Positions 50,607 to 59,154 of a stretch of 64,000 nt of DNA are shown in pieces. Positions within the stretch are counted from its first letter, which is position 1. Every line of letters begins with the position of its first letter. The position numbers and the translations under genes are program-made. Below the pieces are notes generated by a model, which saw nothing but the letters and a program-made list of their open reading frames with translations, was not told the DNA's origin and ran no database searches. Source of the stretch: Streptomyces sp. NBS 14/10 (GTDB taxonomy: Bacteria; Actinomycetota; Actinomycetes; Streptomycetales; Streptomycetaceae); the NCBI RefSeq assembly GCF_002224125.1, contig NZ_NCSM01000018.1:62001-126000 (forward strand), given 5' to 3'.

Positions 50607-53363
50607 CTACCCCTGGCGCGCCGACGCCCGCGACTGGCCGGTGCCCTTGACCGCGTCCAGCGCGTAGACACAGCGGTCCTTGCTGCACGCGTACACCACG
50701 CCGCCCGCGGCCACCGGCGAGCCCGTGATCTCGCCGCCCGTCGCGAGCTTCCACCGCAGCTGTCCGCCCGCCGCGTCCACCGTGTAGAGGCAGTGGTCGG
50801 CCGAGCCGAAGTGGACCCGGCCGTCCGCGACGACCGGGGAGCCGATGACCTCGCCGCCCGCCGCGAAGCGCCACTTGGGCGTGCCGGTGACCGCGTCCAG
50901 CGTGTACAGCGCGGAGCCGCTGCCCAGATGCACCGACCCGTCCGCCACCAGCACCGGCTCGATCGACTGACGCGCCTCGGTGGCGATCCGCCAACGGTCG
51001 CGGCCGTTCGCCGCGTCCAGGGCGTAGACCGTGCCGAGGTAGTCGGCGATGTACACGCCGCCGCCCGTCACCGCGGGCCCCGGCGCGTACGCGGGGGCGC
51101 ACAGGAAGACAGCGGGCGCCTCGAAGCGCCACCGCACCTCCCCGCGCTCGATGTCGATCGCCAGCACGCGCGTGCCCGCCGCCACGTACACACACCCGTC
51201 GGGGGCCGACAGCAGCCGCACCGGGACCCCACCGCAGGACGCCGCGTCGCCGATCGGGTACGACCAGCGCTCCACGCCCGTACGCGCCTCCAGGGCGCGC
51301 AGCCGCGCGTCCGCCCAGACGAAGACCGTGCCGTCGTAAATGGCCGGCCCCGACTCGGGCGTCTCGAAGTCGGTCTGGGCGCCCTGCATCTCCCACAGCA
51401 GCTCGCCGTTCGCGGCCTCCCACGCCTGGACGCCGCCGCCGCGGGTGCCGGTCACCACCGTGCCGCGGTCGACCTTGAGGGAGTAGACCCAGCCGTCCGT
51501 GGACAGCCGCCACCGCTCGGCGCCGTCCTCGGCGTCCAGCGCGTACAGCGTCGGGCCGTCCGAGGCGTGGATCCGGCCGTTCGAGACGGCCATGGCCCAG
51601 GCCACGTCGCGGGTCTTGAACTGGCGCCGCCCCGTGGCCACGTCCAGCGCGTGGACCTCGAAGGACGTCACGTACAGCAGCTCGCCCGCGACGGCCGGGG
51701 TGCCCCATACGTCGTTCGACATACGGAACCGCCAGGGGCGCCAGCGGCCGTGCGCCCCGCCCCCGCCGGGGGCCTCGGAGGCGTCCGGGGAGGGGGCCGA
51801 GGTGGGCGGGGACGACGGCGGCGGAACGGCGCCGGTCGCGATGGAGCCCTCGCCTCCGTTCCCGCCGCCGGTCAGGCCGGTCGGCGGGCGCACCCAGCCG
51901 GTGGCCGGGCCCGTCTCGTGCTGCGGCTGCGGCTCGCGCCCGTCCGTGGCCCGGCGGCCGGGGCCGATGGGCACCTTGGAGCCGGGCAGCCGGACCGACG
52001 CGTCGGCTCCGATGGGCGCCGGGCCCGTGGCACCCGCGGGGCTCCCCGTAGGACCTGTCGGGCCGGCGGCTACGCCGGGTCCGGTGGGGCCTTGGACGGA
52101 GGGCGGCGCGGCCTGGGAGCCCGACGGGCCCGCCGCCGCGGGCGCGGCGTGGCGCCCGGGGCCGATGGCGCTCATCGGGCCCGGCGGATGCGGCGGATGC
52201 GCCGGGTTCCCCATATCGGTGCGCAGTCCGCCGCGCGGGTCGCCCGTGGGCATGGGCTCCCAGCCGGAGGCGCCGGCGGGCGCGCTGTGCCGTCCGCGCC
52301 CCGCGCCCGGTCCGTGCGCCGAGTCGTACCCCGGACCGGGCGTCGGCGGGCGCTCCGGCGGCAGCGGCGCGGACGGCCGGTTCGCACCGCCACCGCCACC
52401 GCCGCTCGCGCCGCCGTCGCCGCCATGGCGGCCGTCCGCGCCCCGCGCGGGGCGCGCGATCTGGTTCCGCCCGTTGCGCTTGCGCTCGATCAGCGCCACC
52501 GCGCCGCCCGGCAGCCAGGCCGAGGCCGTACCGCTGTCCTCGGCGTTGGAGGCGAACAGATGCGGGGCCAGTTGCGACTGCAGATCGGCCGGGGTGGGCC
52601 TGCGCTCGGGCTCCATCTGCATACAGGACTCGATGAGCGGCCGCAGTTCGTCCGGCAGACCGGTCAGGTCCGGGCCCTCGCGCAGCAGCATGAACACGGT
52701 CTCGACCGGGTTGGCGCCGTGGAACGGGGCGTGGCCGGTCGCCGCGAAGGTCAGCGTCGAACCGAGCGAGAAGATGTCGCTCGCGCCCGTCACGCTGCGC
52801 GAGTCGCGCGCCTGCTCGGGCGACATATAGGCCGGGGTGCCCACGGCCACGTTGGTCATCGTCAGCCGGGTGTTCGAGACCCCGGACGCGATACCGAAGT
52901 CGATGACTCGCGGGCCGTCCTCGACGACCAGCACATTCGACGGTTTCAGATCCCGGTGGACCAGACCCGCGCCGTGGATGGACTGCAGCGCCTCGGCGAC
53001 CCCGGCCGCCAGCCAGCGGACCGCCTGGGCCGGCATCGGCCCGCACTCATTGACTATCTCCTCGAGGGAGGGAGCCGGGACGTACGCGGTGGCCAGCCAC
53101 GGCACCGCGGCCCGCGGATCGGCGTCCACGACGGCGGCCGTGTAGAAACCGCTGACCGCGCGCGCCGCCTCCACCTCGCGGGTGAAGCGGACACGGAACA
53201 GCTGGTCCTCGGCGAGCTCGGTCCGCACCGTTTTGATCGCGACCCGCCGGCCGGACGCCGAGCGGGCCAGATAGACCAGCCCCATCCCGCCCGCGCCAAG
53301 CCGGCCGAGCACCTCGAACGGTCCGATACGCCTCGGATCGTGCTGCGTCAGCTGCTCCACCAC
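50607..53363 (-). CDS. Serine/threonine protein kinase with PQQ-type beta-propeller
   Basis: In the 918-aa protein, residues about 14-275 form a Hanks-type kinase: GAGGMG at 23-28, Lys44 in [12 protein letters not shown] with Asp138, DFG at 155-157 and PEQAR. A 290-residue Pro/Gly-rich linker follows, then a propeller of PQQ-like repeats (about 570-910; [41 protein letters not shown]). No transmembrane helix is visible, unlike PknB-type receptors, so it is probably cytosolic. GTG 53363 follows GGGGAGG. It phosphorylates unknown proteins; the propeller may bind partners. Confidence 0.93.
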   Translation of the reverse strand: MVEQLTQHDPRRIGPFEVLGRLGAGGMGLVYLARSASGRRVAIKTVRTELAEDQLFRVRFTREVEAARAVSGFYTAAVVDADPRAAVPWLATAYVPAPSLEEIVNECGPMPAQAVRWLAAGVAEALQSIHGAGLVHRDLKPSNVLVVEDGPRVIDFGIASGVSNTRLTMTNVAVGTPAYMSPEQARDSRSVTGASDIFSLGSTLTFAATGHAPFHGANPVETVFMLLREGPDLTGLPDELRPLIESCMQMEPERRPTPADLQSQLAPHLFASNAEDSGTASAWLPGGAVALIERKRNGRNQIARPARGADGRHGGDGGASGGGGGGANRPSAPLPPERPPTPGPGYDSAHGPGAGRGRHSAPAGASGWEPMPTGDPRGGLRTDMGNPAHPPHPPGPMSAIGPGRHAAPAAAGPSGSQAAPPSVQGPTGPGVAAGPTGPTGSPAGATGPAPIGADASVRLPGSKVPIGPGRRATDGREPQPQHETGPATGWVRPPTGLTGGGNGGEGSIATGAVPPPSSPPTSAPSPDASEAPGGGGAHGRWRPWRFRMSNDVWGTPAVAGELLYVTSFEVHALDVATGRRQFKTRDVAWAMAVSNGRIHASDGPTLYALDAEDGAERWRLSTDGWVYSLKVDRGTVVTGTRGGGVQAWEAANGELLWEMQGAQTDFETPESGPAIYDGTVFVWADARLRALEARTGVERWSYPIGDAASCGGVPVRLLSAPDGCVYVAAGTRVLAIDIERGEVRWRFEAPAVFLCAPAYAPGPAVTGGGVYIADYLGTVYALDAANGRDRWRIATEARQSIEPVLVADGSVHLGSGSALYTLDAVTGTPKWRFAAGGEVIGSPVVADGRVHFGSADHCLYTVDAAGGQLRWKLATGGEITGSPVAAGGVVYACSKDRCVYALDAVKGTGQSRASARQG

Positions 53364-53558
53364 TTGCCTGCCACCTCCCCGTGGGGCTTGAAAAAATACA
53401 GCCCCGCTGCAGCGTCTCACCGACAAACCAACCGGCGGCACGCAACCTGCATTCTCTCTGGCGAAGGCGGCGGTTGCGAACCCGGGGGCGATTTCGTCGT
53501 GTCACCTGGCGGCGCCCGACTGACCTCCACTTTGCCGTACGCCGGGCTCCCGGCCCCG

Positions 53559-54455
53559 TTACGCTCCGCTTTCCGTGCGCGAAGACCCCGCCGCCGAGGT
53601 GTCGACGACGGCGAAGTGCGCGCCCTGATTGTCCGCAAGCGCCACGAAACGCCCGTACGGCGTATCTTCGGGGTCATTGAGCAGGCGCCCGCCGAGCGCG
53701 CGCGCCCTGCGCGCGACTTCGTCACAATTCGCTACCACGAAGTAGGTGAGGAAGTGCGCGGGCATCTCGGCCGGAAATCTGTCGCCCATGGCGGCGCGGG
53801 CGCCGATCGCATGCCCGGGCTCCGCGGGCTTCCCGCGCGGCGTCCAGAACACGATGCCGGCCTCCTGCCGCCCCTCATCCACCCCTGCCCCTCCACTCGG
53901 CTCCCTCTCCTCGCCCGGCCTCTTGCCCTCACCCGGCTGGCCGCCCAACTCCTTTTCCTTCCCCAGACGCACCGTCCCGTATCCGAAGACCGCCCGGTAA
54001 AAGGCGTCCACACGCTCCGGATCCCGGGTACGGAGCTCGATCCAGCCGTACGAGCCCGGGGTGCCGTGCTCCTCGAAACCGGGGTGGCTGCCCGCCTGCC
54101 AGACGCCGAAGACCGCGCCCCCGGGGTCCACGGCCGTCACCATGACGCCGAAGTCCCCCAGCGGCATGGGCCCGGTGATCAGCTGACCGCCGGCGGCGCG
54201 GATGCGCGCGGCGGTGGCGGCGGCGTCGTGGGTGGCGAAGTAGATGTTCCAGACGGTCGGCATCCGACCGTCCGGTTTAGGGGCGAGGGCGGCGACGTTC
54301 CGCCCGCCGTGGAACACCTGGGTGTAGTGGCCGTAGCGCGGCTCGCTCGCCCCGAAGGTCCAGCCGAACAGCTCGCCGTAGAAGCGCTTGCCCGCCTCCA
54401 GATCGGGGAGCATCGCGTCCACCCAGCAGGGCACGCCTTCCGCGAATGCGGCCAT
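53559..54455 (-). CDS. Glyoxalase/bleomycin-resistance (VOC) protein with two modules
   Basis: The 298-aa protein contains two VOC domains. Module one reads GVPCWVDAMLPDLEAGKRFYGELFGW ... VWNIYFATHDAAATAARIRAAGG; module two reads SYGWIELRTRDPERVDAFYRAVFGYG ... GRFVALADNQGAHFAVVD. A Lys/Glu/Gly-rich insert of about 40 residues interrupts the second. Proteins of this type bind hydrophobic small molecules or catalyse metal-dependent reactions; the function is open. ATG 54455 follows GGAGG. Confidence 0.85.
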   Translation of the reverse strand: MAAFAEGVPCWVDAMLPDLEAGKRFYGELFGWTFGASEPRYGHYTQVFHGGRNVAALAPKPDGRMPTVWNIYFATHDAAATAARIRAAGGQLITGPMPLGDFGVMVTAVDPGGAVFGVWQAGSHPGFEEHGTPGSYGWIELRTRDPERVDAFYRAVFGYGTVRLGKEKELGGQPGEGKRPGEEREPSGGAGVDEGRQEAGIVFWTPRGKPAEPGHAIGARAAMGDRFPAEMPAHFLTYFVVANCDEVARRARALGGRLLNDPEDTPYGRFVALADNQGAHFAVVDTSAAGSSRTESGA

Positions 54456-54856
54456 GGTTCCGGTCCTCCCGCACGAATCGCACGAATGCCCCGCTACGCC
54501 ACACACAAAGCTCTTTGCGTCATTCGCCACGCTAACGGCTCATCGCCGGTAAAGCCCGATTCGAGACGCGGGCACCGGGCCTGATTCGGGCGCATCCCGA
54601 GGGTCCATTTCAGGCCGCTCACCGATTCCCCGGCCTGCGCCGCCGCCGCTCTGTCCACCGAAGTTATCCACAGGCTGTTGATAATATGAATCACGCGAAC
54701 GGGTTAGCCGTCCGCGGACGGCCAAGAAGCCGCCCAGAAGGGCCTCGATGACTCGTTGTCCCTGATCAGCGCGGCCTCAGGAGTCCCGAACGGAGCACGG
54801 TCCCCATTTGCACGCAGCCGAATCGCGCTTCGATCACCCCTCGGTAAGCTGACGTC
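54456..54856. other. Intergenic region with isolated DnaA-like box
   Basis: Some 400 bp without a supportable gene. It contains TTATCCACA (54664-54672) in an AT-rich patch, flanked exactly as the copy at 19538, and ends in the TetR promoter. Confidence 0.5.
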
Positions 54857-54863
54857 ATGACAG
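54845..54863 (+). promoter_or_regulatory. Leaderless TetR promoter overlapped by operator site 7 (one mismatch)
   Basis: TAAGCT (54845-54850) lies six bases before ATG 54857. CTGACGTCATGACAG (54849-54863) matches CTGAC-N5-GTCAG except for one base and covers the end of the -10 box and the start codon. This is the expected layout of an autorepressed TetR gene. Confidence 0.65.
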
Positions 54864-55504
54864 GACAAGTACGCACCGTCGACGGGCGGGTCGCCGGTCG
54901 CCGTGGGCAGGCGACGCGGCAGAAGCTGCTCGACTGCCTCAGCGAGATGCTCAGCACATCCCCGTACCGAGACGTCAAGGTCATCGATGTCGCGCGCAAG
55001 GCCGGCACCTCGCCCGCGACGTTCTACCAGTACTTCCCCGATGTCGAGGGCGCCGTCCTCGAGATCGCGGAGGAGATGGCGAAGGAGGGCGCGGGCCTGA
55101 CCGACTTGGTCGCCGGGCGCTCGTGGGCCGGAAAATCCGGCGCACAGGCCGCGGAAGAGCTCGTCGAGGGCTTCCTCTCCTTCTGGCGCAAACACGACGC
55201 CATCCTGCGAGTTGTCGATCTTGGCGCGGCGGAGGGGGACAAGCGGTTCTACAAGATCCGCATGAAGATCCTCAATGCCGTCACCAATTCCCTGACCGAC
55301 GCCGTCAAGGAGCTCCAGGCGAAGGGCCGGTACGAAAAGGACGTCAGCCCGGCGGCCGTCGCGGGCTCGATCGTCGCGATGCTGGCCGCGGTCGCCGCCC
55401 ACCAGAAGGGCTTCCAGAGCTGGGGCGTCAAGCAGGCCGAGCTCAGGCCCGCCCTGACGCTTCTGATCCACCTCGGCATCACGGGCAGGAAGCCGCCCAA
55501 GTAG
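54857..55504 (+). CDS. TetR-family regulator, candidate repressor of the CTGAC-N5-GTCAG regulon
   Basis: The 215-aa protein has a TetR helix-turn-helix at about 35-66 (YRDVKVIDVARKAGTSPATFYQYFPDVEGAV) and an all-helical ligand domain ending with IHLGITGRKPP. An operator of the regulon type overlaps its own -10 box and start, and the acyl-CoA dehydrogenase and thiolase genes with the same operator begin 1.1-2.9 kb downstream. This makes it the best local candidate for the regulon repressor, with an acyl-CoA or related metabolite as probable inducer. That role is inference; the other TetR (37470) has a different palindrome. Confidence 0.88.
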   Translation: MTGQVRTVDGRVAGRRGQATRQKLLDCLSEMLSTSPYRDVKVIDVARKAGTSPATFYQYFPDVEGAVLEIAEEMAKEGAGLTDLVAGRSWAGKSGAQAAEELVEGFLSFWRKHDAILRVVDLGAAEGDKRFYKIRMKILNAVTNSLTDAVKELQAKGRYEKDVSPAAVAGSIVAMLAAVAAHQKGFQSWGVKQAELRPALTLLIHLGITGRKPPK

Positions 55505-55647
55505 GCCGAGCAACACGCACCGCGCGCGTCGGCGTCGCGAGCGCCCGGGCCCCGACCCTTCGGGCCCGCCATCGCTCGCCCACCGCAGCGGGCCGGTCGG
55601 CTCCGGGGTCCCGCATGTCCTGTCACCCCCCACGGCGAACCCCTGAC

Positions 55648-55739
55648 CCACCGGCCCTGCGTGCCCTGGTCCACCGGCCCAGCGTGCCCTGGCCCACCGG
55701 CCCTATGCGCCCTGGCCCACCGGCCTTACGCGCCGTCGG
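55648..55739. repeat. Four 23-bp tandem repeats
   Basis: Four units beginning CCACCGGCC (55648-55670, 55671-55693, 55694-55716, 55717-55739) lie in the 283-bp gap between the TetR gene and the convergent Ddn-like gene. About 30 bp further on, three CACGCGGAAC elements overlap the 3' end of that gene. Confidence 0.85.
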
Positions 55740-55787
55740 ATCCGCCAGCCGCCGTCCCGTGTCGGCGCCACGCGGAACGAGCCAGCC

Positions 55788-56288
55788 TCACGCGGAACGT
55801 GTCGGCGTCACGCGGAACAGGCGGATCTCGCGCTCCACCCGCGCCTGGTACGTCGCGTACGGCGGCCAGAAGCGGAGCGCCGCCGCCCAGGCCGCCTCCC
55901 GCTCCGCACCCGTCAGCAGCCGCGCCCGGACCGCGATGTCGCGGCCCTTCCAGCTGATCTCCGCGTCCGGATGGGCCAGCAGATTCGCGGTCCAGGCAGG
56001 GTGGCCCGGCCGGCCGAAGTTGCTGCCGATCAGCAGCCAGGTGCCGCCGTCCTCCGGCATACAGGCCAGCGGAGTGCGGCGCGGCAGACCGCTTCTCGCG
56101 CCCGTCGTCGTAAGGATCACGCCGGGCAGCATCCGGGCGCTGGGCAGCACCTTGCCACGCGTCAGCCGGTGCACGGCGCGGTCGAGCACCGGGACGATAT
56201 GCGGCGCGACCTTCGCGAAGGCCCGGCCCGACGACACCTTCTGGATCAGCCGGACTCCGTAGCCCGGACGCGTTGTGGGCGACTCCAT
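55788..56288 (-). CDS. Deazaflavin (F420)-dependent nitroreductase family protein (Ddn-like)
   Basis: The 166-aa split-barrel protein has LTTTGARSGLPRRTPLACMPEDGGTWLLIGSNFGRPGHPAWTANLLAHPDAEI near residues 58-110, the signature of the Ddn/FDOR-A family that uses F420H2. F420 is probably made here since fbiC is present. It would reduce an enone, quinone or similar. ATG 56288 overlaps the stop of the acyl-CoA dehydrogenase gene by one base (TGATG), so the two are translated together. Its first 50 residues carry a basic amphipathic helix. Confidence 0.89.
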   Translation of the reverse strand: MESPTTRPGYGVRLIQKVSSGRAFAKVAPHIVPVLDRAVHRLTRGKVLPSARMLPGVILTTTGARSGLPRRTPLACMPEDGGTWLLIGSNFGRPGHPAWTANLLAHPDAEISWKGRDIAVRARLLTGAEREAAWAAALRFWPPYATYQARVEREIRLFRVTPTRSA

Positions 56289-57619
56289 CACACCGCCACC
56301 GCCTTCCGGGCCCGGTGCCCGTCGGTGCTCGCGGTCGCGCTTGCGCTCGCCGCATCCGGCTCCGCGAACAGCCCTTCCCGCTCGGCCGCGCGCGCCCGCA
56401 GCCGGTGCACCGGGCCGAAGAGCAGTTCGTCCGAGGCGGCCCGCTTGAAGTAGAGGTGCGCGTCGTGCTCCCAGGTGAAGCCGACGCCGCCGTGCAGCTG
56501 CACCGCCTCCCCCGCGGCCGTACGCTGCGCCTCCAGCGCCTGCGCGAGCGCGAGCCCGCTCGCGACGGCCGCCCCGGCGCCCGCCCCGGACTCGTGCCCC
56601 ACGGCCCACGCCGCGTAGTACGCCGCCGACCGCGCCGCCTCGACCTTCACATACACCTCCGCCAGCCGGTGCTTGACCGCCTGGAACGACCCGATCGACC
56701 GGCCGAACTGCATCCGCGTCCGCACGTACTCGACCGTCCGCTCCAGCGCCGCGTCCGCCGCCCCCACCGCCTCGGCGGCGAGCGCGGCCGCCGCCGTCGT
56801 CCCCAGCCGCGCCAGCGCACCCACCACCTCCGCGCCCTCCACTCCCTCCGCGCCCAGCGGCTCGGCCGGTACGTCCCGCAGCTCGATCCGGCCCTGCGGC
56901 CGGGTCTCGTCCAGCGCGGTCAGCCGCGTACGGACCAGGCCGGGCGCCCCGGCCCGGACGAGGAAGAGCAGCGTCCGGCCGCGCGTATAGCCGCCCGTGC
57001 GGGCGGCGACGAGCAGCAGCCCCGCGCTGTGCCCGTCGAGGACCTGGTCGACCTGCCCGTAAAGCCGCCAGCCCCCGCCGTACCCGCCGCTCCCCCCGTC
57101 CCCACTGCCCCGGCTGTCCCGGTGCCCCCGGCTCTCCCGCGCCTGGACGCCCCCCGCGCGCCCGCCGCCCGCCCAGCCGCCGCCGTCGTTGTCGTCGTCC
57201 GCGCCCGTCAGGCCGAGCGCCCTGGTCAGCTCCCCGCCGGGCACGGCGAGCGACGCCGTGAGCTCGCCATCCGCGATACGTGGCAGCAGCTCGGCGCGGA
57301 GCGCGCCCGTCCCGAGCCGGTCGACGAGAGGCGCGGCGAGCACCGCGGTGGCCGTCAGCGGGGACGGGAGCAGCGCGCGTCCGGTCTCCTCGCAGGCGAG
57401 GGCCAGCTCGGTGGGCCCACAGCCGACGCCCCCGGCCTCCCGGGGAAGAGCGAGGCCGGGCAGCCCGAGCTGTCGCGCGAGCAGCCGCCACAGCGCTTCG
57501 TCATGGCCCGGCGCGGTGCGGACCGCCGCCTTCACCTCGTCGGGGCCGCACCGCTCCCGCAGCAGTCTGCGCAGCGTACGGCGGATCTCGACCTGTTCAT
57601 CGGTGAACGCGGCGTCCAT
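56288..57619 (-). CDS. Acyl-CoA dehydrogenase (FadE-like)
   Basis: The 443-aa flavoenzyme has an N-terminal helical domain (MDAAFTDEQVEIRRTLRRLLRER), a middle beta domain interrupted near residues 140-170 by a Gly/Asp-rich insert, and a C-terminal helical domain with RTRMQFGRSIGSFQAVKHRLAEVYVKVEAARSAAYYA and LHGGVGFTWEHDAHLYFKRA. It introduces a double bond into an acyl-CoA. The subfamily resembles those that act as heteromers in steroid side-chain catabolism, but no partner subunit is adjacent. ATG 57619 follows GGAGGTG; operator site 8 is 17 bp upstream. Confidence 0.89.
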   Translation of the reverse strand: MDAAFTDEQVEIRRTLRRLLRERCGPDEVKAAVRTAPGHDEALWRLLARQLGLPGLALPREAGGVGCGPTELALACEETGRALLPSPLTATAVLAAPLVDRLGTGALRAELLPRIADGELTASLAVPGGELTRALGLTGADDDNDGGGWAGGGRAGGVQARESRGHRDSRGSGDGGSGGYGGGWRLYGQVDQVLDGHSAGLLLVAARTGGYTRGRTLLFLVRAGAPGLVRTRLTALDETRPQGRIELRDVPAEPLGAEGVEGAEVVGALARLGTTAAAALAAEAVGAADAALERTVEYVRTRMQFGRSIGSFQAVKHRLAEVYVKVEAARSAAYYAAWAVGHESGAGAGAAVASGLALAQALEAQRTAAGEAVQLHGGVGFTWEHDAHLYFKRAASDELLFGPVHRLRARAAEREGLFAEPDAASASATASTDGHRARKAVAV

Positions 57620-57636
57620 CGCAAGCACCTCCGCTT

Positions 57637-57655
57637 CTGACGGACCGTCATATTA
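57637..57655 (-). promoter_or_regulatory. Operator site 8 (one mismatch) with TAATAT -10 box
   Basis: CTGACGGACCGTCAT (57637-57651) differs from the motif by one base. On the minus strand it directly follows a TAATAT box (57650-57655), so it overlaps the transcription start of the acyl-CoA dehydrogenase operon. Confidence 0.7.
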
Positions 57656-57749
57656 GGGACGAGGCGCACACTTTCCCACCCCTACACGCGGCCTCCCTCG
57701 CAATCCTTCCCACCCTCCCCTCCTCCGACCTTGTCCCCACCCCGCTCAT

Positions 57750-57764
57750 CTGATGTACCGTCAG
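57750..57764. promoter_or_regulatory. Operator site 9 (one mismatch) over leaderless -10 box
   Basis: CTGATGTACCGTCAG contains TACCGT (57756-57761), which ends seven bases before ATG 57769. The operator therefore covers the -10 box of a leaderless thiolase transcript. Confidence 0.73.
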
Positions 57765-57768
57765 ATTT

Positions 57769-58950
57769 ATGCCCGCAGCGAAGCGCAAGCGCGCCCGCAA
57801 GGTCGCCGTCGTCGGCGTCTCCCTCTCCGACTGCGGCCGCGTCGACAGCGCGACCCCCTACGCCCTCCACGCCCAGGCCGCCCGCCGCGCCCTCGCCGAC
57901 TCCGGCCTGGACCGGTCGGCGGTCGACGGCCTCGCGTCGGCCGGGCTCGGCACGCTGGCCCCGGTCGAGGTGGCCGAGTATCTGGGCCTGCGCCCCACCT
58001 GGACCGACTCGACGTCCGTCGGCGGCTCCACCTGGGAGGTCATGGCGGCCCACGCGGCGGACGCCATCGCCGCGGGCCACGCTCGCGCCGTCCTCCTGGT
58101 CTACGGCTCCACCGCCCGCGCCGACATCCGCGCGGGCCGCCGCACCTCCAACCTCTCCTTCGGGGCGCGCGGACCGCTCCAGTTCGAGGTCCCGTACGGC
58201 CACACCCTGGTCGCCAAGTACGCGATGGCCGCGCGCCGCCATATGCACCAGTACGGCACGACCCTCGAACAGCTCGCGGACATCGCCGTCCAGGCGCGCG
58301 CCAACGCCGCGCACAACCCGGACGCGATGTTCCGCGCCCCGATCACGATGGACGAGGTGCTGAGCGGCCCGATGATCGCCGACCCCTTCACCAAGCTGCA
58401 CTGCTGCATCCGCTCCGACGGCGGCTGCGCCGTACTGCTCGCGGGCGAGGAGTACGTACCGGAGACGGCGAAGCCCCCGGTGTGGGTGCTGGGTTCGGGC
58501 ACCGCGATCTCCCACACCACCATGTCGGAGTGGGACGACTTCACCGTCTCGCCCGCCGCGCTCTCCGGGCGGCAGGCCTTTGAGCGGGCCGGGGTACGGC
58601 CGTCGGACATCGACGTGGCCGAGCTCTACGACGCGTTCACCTATATGACGCTGGTGACCCTGGAGGATCTGGGCTTCTGCGCGAAGGGCGAGGGCGGGGC
58701 GTTCGCCGGCAAGGGGCGGTTGACGCTTACGGGCGACCTGCCGACGAACACGGACGGCGGCGGGCTCTCCGCCTGCCACCCCGGTATGCGCGGGCTGTTC
58801 CTGCTGGTGGAGGCCGTACGGCAGCTGCGCGGCGAGGCGGGTGAGCGGCAGGTCCGCAAGACGGGCGGGCGGCTGCCGGAGCTGGCCGTGGCGTCGGGGA
58901 CGGGCGGCTGGTTCTGCTCATCGGGGACGGTGGTGCTCGGGCGCGACTGA
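57769..58950 (+). CDS. Thiolase-fold protein (Ltp/acetyl-CoA acetyltransferase type) lacking the usual Cys
   Basis: The 393-aa thiolase-superfamily protein has KVAVVGVSLSDCGRVDS near 12, VGGSTWEVMAAHA near 85, AELYDAFTYMTLVTLEDLGFCAKGEGGAFAGKG near 285 and GGGLSACHPGMRGLF near 330. Where the other thiolase in this window has GGSC, this one has GGST, so the nucleophilic cysteine seems absent while the C-terminal His motif is kept. A retro-aldolase or non-classical role is likely. ATG 57769 is leaderless (no Shine-Dalgarno sequence). No DUF35 gene is directly adjacent; the nearest is at 60346. Confidence 0.85.
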   Translation: MPAAKRKRARKVAVVGVSLSDCGRVDSATPYALHAQAARRALADSGLDRSAVDGLASAGLGTLAPVEVAEYLGLRPTWTDSTSVGGSTWEVMAAHAADAIAAGHARAVLLVYGSTARADIRAGRRTSNLSFGARGPLQFEVPYGHTLVAKYAMAARRHMHQYGTTLEQLADIAVQARANAAHNPDAMFRAPITMDEVLSGPMIADPFTKLHCCIRSDGGCAVLLAGEEYVPETAKPPVWVLGSGTAISHTTMSEWDDFTVSPAALSGRQAFERAGVRPSDIDVAELYDAFTYMTLVTLEDLGFCAKGEGGAFAGKGRLTLTGDLPTNTDGGGLSACHPGMRGLFLLVEAVRQLRGEAGERQVRKTGGRLPELAVASGTGGWFCSSGTVVLGRD

Positions 58951-58968
58951 GGGCGTGCGAGGGCCACC

Positions 58969-59090
58969 GGGCGCTCCGGGGGACAGCGCGCGACGGGACA
59001 CCGGACGCTCAGGGGACGGCGCGCGAGAGGGCACCGGGCGCTCAGGAGACGGCGCGCGAGGGGACATCCCGCGCTCAGACGACACCGTGC
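58969..59090. repeat. Degenerate 32-34-bp tandem repeat
   Basis: About 3.5 units of the type GGcACCGGGCGCTCaGGaGACgGCGCGCGAgg fill the gap between the thiolase and the PNPOx-like gene. The units differ by small indels and substitutions. Confidence 0.75.
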
Positions 59091-59154
59091 GCTCCCCGCC
59101 CCTGCCCCCATGCCACCCTGCTCCTCGGGAACGAACGAGGAGGCAGGGAACCCG

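Noticed and set aside
50793..54584. 1263-aa plus-strand open frame
   Set aside because: It is antisense to the Ser/Thr kinase and VOC genes; long antisense frames are expected in DNA of this GC content.
54540..54620. Possible tRNA-like fold in the intergenic region before the TetR gene
   Set aside because: No T-loop GGTTCGAATCC pattern, no acceptor stem and no anticodon arm can be built.
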